Shown here one piece after another: positions 61,804-64,000 of a stretch of 64,000 nt of DNA; position 1 is the first letter of the stretch; every line of letters begins with the position of its first letter. This DNA is from MH13 sp040219355 (GTDB taxonomy: Bacteria > Pseudomonadota > Alphaproteobacteria > Rhizobiales > MH13), in the NCBI GenBank assembly GCA_040219355.1, contig JAVJSN010000014.1, forward strand, positions 62,001 through 126,000, in the 5' to 3' direction. A program made the translations under genes and the position numbers. The notes beneath the pieces were generated by a model. The model made no database searches, was not told the origin of the DNA, and was given only the letters and a program-made list of their open reading frames with translations.

Positions 61804-62073
61804 ATGAGCCTTGTAAAAAAGACAATCAACGTAACAGATACACAGGAAGCTTGGATCAGAGCGCAGATCGAAAGTGGCCACTATGGCAATGACAGCGAAT
61901 TATTCCGCGATCTTATCCGCCGCGAGCAAACGAGAGCCGCCGAAATCGACGTCATCCGCGCCGCGCTGATTGAAGCCGAACACAGCGGTCTCAGTTCCGC
62001 TATGCCCGTAGATATCCGCACCCGCGTACAAACCCGCTTGAGGCAAAATGGCGTCTTACCGTCTAACACATAA
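61804..62073 (+). CDS. parD: Antitoxin ParD (ribbon-helix-helix)
   Basis: The antitoxin of a type II ParDE pair. The 89-residue protein starts MSLVKKTINVTDTQEAWIRA, the beta strand and first helix of a CopG/RHH domain, followed by SGHYGNDSELFRDLIRREQT. The C-terminal part, which would wrap the toxin, is polar. ATG 61804 follows AAGGAGG; an earlier in-frame ATG at 61780 lies inside the operator. It overlaps parE by 26 bases. Confidence 0.9.
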   Translation: MSLVKKTINVTDTQEAWIRAQIESGHYGNDSELFRDLIRREQTRAAEIDVIRAALIEAEHSGLSSAMPVDIRTRVQTRLRQNGVLPSNT

Positions 62074-62359
62074 GGCGGAAGATGACCTTGACCGGATTTA
62101 TGAGCGCGGCATTCGTGAGTTCGGGCTGCATCAAGCCGATGTATTTTACGACGGGTTGATCGCGCGATTTGACCACATCGCCGCTGCGCCTCTTCTTTAT
62201 CCGGCGGTTGACTTCATTCGGCCCGGCTATCGCCGCAGCGTTTATGAACGCCTTTCCATCTATTATCGCATAGATGGTGAAAAGGTCGTCATCTCCCGGC
62301 TCATAGAAAAGCAGCTAGCGATTGTCGATGAGGAGCTGAACGATGACACGAGCAACTAA
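62048..62359 (+). CDS. parE: Toxin ParE (RelE/ParE superfamily)
   Basis: The toxin of the ParDE pair; characterised ParE toxins poison DNA gyrase. The 103 residues show the family pattern: YRLTHKAEDDLDRIYERGIR, FDHIAAAPLLYPAVDFIRPG, then RRSVYERLSIYYRIDGEKVV and ISRLIEKQL, the C-terminal strand with the conserved Arg. It overlaps the parD 3' end by 26 bases, so the two are translationally coupled. It may have entered with neighbouring mobile DNA. Confidence 0.92.
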   Translation: MASYRLTHKAEDDLDRIYERGIREFGLHQADVFYDGLIARFDHIAAAPLLYPAVDFIRPGYRRSVYERLSIYYRIDGEKVVISRLIEKQLAIVDEELNDDTSN

Positions 62360-62394
62360 GGCTCTGGACAAACAAGTTCGTCGTCTTGGGAGAG

Positions 62395-62511
62395 CTATGG
62401 ATTTTGATTCTCACCAAAATCCGGCAGGGAACTCAAAATTGCTTCCCAGTCTTCCAGGTCTTTGAAAATATCATCGATATGGTTCGGACTCTCTCCCAGC
62501 AGGTCCGCCAC
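62395..62511 (-). pseudogene. Possible small protein or gene fragment
   Basis: A 38-residue acidic peptide read from GTG 62511 to TAG 62395. Its composition is protein-like, but a stop codon lies shortly upstream in the same frame and the ribosome site is unclear. It may be the 3' end of a lost gene such as an antitoxin or regulator. Nothing further can be said. Confidence 0.25.
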
Positions 62512-62547
62512 ACTTTAACGTATTGATATGAATAGACATTTCGATTG

Positions 62548-62576
62548 AGAGCCGATCCAGAATTTGCGGCTCTTTT
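62548..62576 (+). terminator. Possible terminator downstream of parDE
   Basis: A 7-base stem AGAGCCG / CGGCTCT with a 12-base loop and TTTT at the end. It lies about 190 bases after parE on the plus strand. The loop is long, so the call is tentative. Confidence 0.4.
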
Positions 62577-62885
62577 CCGGGAGTTAGCCAGGTGACACAT
62601 GACGTTGGCGTTCCCTAGACCGGCCAGGTGCGCCCAACGGCGCTACAAAACCGCCGAAATCTCTTAGGTCGATGTTGGTGGTGCGACAAGACCCGCGCCG
62701 GCGAGGCGCACCGCACCGAACTCCCTCTGGAGACCTGGGTAAGCGGCGTGATCGCGATCGCAGACGTGACACGCGAGATTGATCAGATCCGGATACCCTT
62801 CAATCCATCGAGCGAGCAACTTGACGGCGCGCGCAGGTGCGGGCGGATCTGCCCCTTCGCGTCTTGCAGGCGTGATGCAGGATCA

Positions 62886-63578
62886 CTAGATGCCGAGCAC
62901 TGTCTGCTGCTTATTCCAATCCACCGGAACCCTTTGGTCGCTGGCGAGGCGCTTGGCGGTCAGATCGAGTGGATGCTGGTCACGCAAGATGGCGGTTACG
63001 ATGTACGGGCTGAGGAAGCCAAGCCGAAGGATGCGCGAGAGGTAGAAACTGCCGACACTGGCATCGGCGGCAAGCGCCGACATCGATTTTGAACCGCCGC
63101 ACATCGCCATGTTGCGATAAAGCTGCGCCTGGGCAAGAATCCGGTAGAGGCGGTGATCGGGCTTGCATCGGGCATCGTTGTCCACATCCTCAATTAGCAG
63201 CCGCATCTCCAATCCGGTGGGTTTGAGGCGCGCTGGTACGTATAGCACTATGTTGGCTGCGTTGTCTGTAGCCTCTGGCGCCAGCCCAGAACGTTCGGCA
63301 CCCTCCGCATGGATGGCCGCGATCCATCGCGACCCCAACTGGATGTCCAGTGTCTTGGGCAAAACGTCGAACCGTTCGATCAGCTTGGTGGGGATCGCAC
63401 GCTTTTCGTGCGGCAGGTGTAGAGACCATCGACAGGCGGCAAGCAGGCTGGGCTGCGCTGCCTTGCCGCCGGTCTCTAGCTCTACCCAGCTTGCAGCAAG
63501 AATCGGTTGAACACCGTCCCAAGGGACCTGGTCGATGATCTCCTGCTTGAGCCATATGTGGGTCGTCGCGACGCACGT
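62886..63578 (-). pseudogene. C-terminal remnant of a large serine recombinase
   Basis: An open frame of about 230 codons with no proper start, preceded by an in-frame TGA at 63579-63581. The last 130 residues match the C-terminal region of alphaproteobacterial 'recombinase family' (resolvase-type) proteins: YVPARLKPTGLEMRLLIED, DHRLYRILAQAQLYRNM, FYLSRILRLGFLSPYIVTAI, DLTAKRL and VPVDWNKQQTVLG. The N-terminal catalytic serine domain is absent from the window, so this is a decayed mobile element. The first part of the frame may belong to the adjoining IS remnant. Confidence 0.65.
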
Positions 63579-63679
63579 TCAAACATGCACATAAGGCGTT
63601 CAGCGCTGTACCCGGTTCTCACCAGCTTGACGATCTCCTCCGCCAAAGTGCTTAGGTAACAGTTTCTGGTCCTCGGCAT
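63530..63679 (-). pseudogene. IS3-type transposase OrfA remnant, frameshifted
   Basis: From ATG 63679 the frame reads MPRTRNCYLSTLAEEIVKLV and RTGYSAERLMCMFE, the helix-turn-helix start of IS3-family OrfA. A one-base shift near 63580 then moves the match to VATTHIWLKQEIIDQ, which aligns with the usual 'QTIRNWVKQAD' block. The reading is broken and the rest of the element, including OrfB, is not seen. A sequence TTGTCGGACATTTTTCCG upstream may be a terminal repeat end. Confidence 0.4.
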
Positions 63680-63874
63680 GAAAAACACCCTCTTTCACAA
63701 TCGGAAAAATGTCCGACAAACCGGGTAACTCCAACTTCAAAGCCGACAATCAGACAGGCTTTTCTCTCAGCAGTGCCATCTCCCCGCCGCGGCTTGGCGT
63801 TGATTGATAAAAATCAGCCGCTCGTCGGCGACCGCTTGCATTCTCCTGATCCTGGCAAGGGCGGGAACGTTTGC

Positions 63875-64000
63875 ATGGACACAATCTTCAAAAAAAGTGC
63901 CGAGGAGCGGGCATCGGCTTCCATGCCGGACCCAGAACAGCTCCGCCAATCCTTCGAATGGAATGATGCTCTTTCGCTGCTCGATGGCCTGCCAGACGGC
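63875..64000 (+). CDS. Partial gene, acetyl-CoA-synthetase-like N-terminus
   Basis: An open frame from ATG 63875 runs off the window end after 42 codons. SFEWNDALSLLDGLPDG resembles the N-terminal lead of an AMP-dependent acetate--CoA ligase subgroup (the W-x-x-A-x3-LDGLP-G pattern before 'GLNIAHEAVDRH'). The assignment rests on this short stretch only. The ribosome site GGGAACG is modest. Confidence 0.45.
   Translation, partial: MDTIFKKSAEERASASMPDPEQLRQSFEWNDALSLLDGLPDG

Larger units (their letters stand above)
62360..62885. other. 526-base stretch without a firm gene
   Basis: Accessory DNA between parE and the recombinase remnant. It holds an inverted repeat with a T run (AGAGCCG / CGGCTCT at 62548-62576) that could terminate plus-strand transcripts. 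A short minus-strand frame at 62395-62511 (GTG start, 38 residues, including NHIDDIFKDLEDWEAILSS) has coding character but no clear relative. The rest (62580-62885) shows only random frames. Confidence 0.5.

Noticed and set aside
62628..63092. 154-residue plus-strand frame in the accessory region
   Set aside because: It lies opposite the recombinase remnant, which has clear family matches; this frame shows none.
63630..63646. CTCCGCCA, repeating the last 8 bases of the tRNA-Ser gene, as a possible att site
   Set aside because: The match is only 8 bases and another copy occurs near 63945; too short to call an attachment duplication.

Overview
The window looks like a chromosomal core segment of an alphaproteobacterium, most likely Hyphomicrobiales (Rhizobiales). 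Evidence: the chain tatABC-serS-surE-pcm-M23 lipoprotein-yajC-secDF, the recG/sdhE/mfd neighbourhood, an IalB-family protein, an alphaproteobacterial LexA box (GAAC-N7-GAAC) between uvrA and ssb, and moderately GC-rich, evenly coding DNA. The genus cannot be fixed from this sequence alone.

Layout. 1-7.6 kb: Tat export genes, serS, surE, pcm, a LysM/degenerate-LytM lipoprotein, and a convergent DUF815 ATPase. 7.8-12.1 kb: yajC-secD-secF followed by homologues of two mitochondrial complex I assembly factors (NDUFAF3-like, NDUFAF6-like). 12.1-20.1 kb: tRNA and rRNA modification (trmFO, rlmJ), uvrA and ssb divergent around a LexA box, a VOC protein, a MarC protein, and a lipoprotein with a possible Cys-His-Asp triad. 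20.2-27.6 kb: gyrA, coaD, two cyclophilins (one exported, one cytoplasmic), queA-tgt. 27.6-34.7 kb: minus-strand group including dat, a membrane-anchored pseudokinase and SelO, then an MFS transporter, tRNA-Lys and a SPOR-like membrane protein. 34.9-45.8 kb: glmU-glmS, small membrane proteins, recG, sdhE, mfd. 45.8-56.4 kb: a degenerate adenylate-forming enzyme next to a YejA-like binding protein, an IalB-like protein, hspQ, a malyl-CoA-lyase-like enzyme, a lipid A type acyltransferase, an AEC transporter, a UbiH-type hydroxylase and a quinone reductase. 56.5-61.4 kb: a complete nucleoside-type (BMP family) ABC importer operon.

The last 2.5 kb is accessory DNA. It starts just after a tRNA-Ser(TGA) gene and holds a parDE toxin-antitoxin module with a palindromic operator over its -10 box, a non-coding stretch, the 3' remnant of a large serine recombinase, an IS3-type transposase remnant, and the start of what looks like an acetyl-CoA-synthetase-type gene cut by the window edge.

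Most of the window is ordinary housekeeping DNA. The main points of novelty are enzymes that have kept a fold but lost catalytic residues: the LytM domain, the NDUFAF6-like protein, the pseudokinase beside SelO, and the ANL-type protein. The transglutaminase-like lipoprotein is also notable. I found no CRISPR array, prophage or recognisable new defence system.
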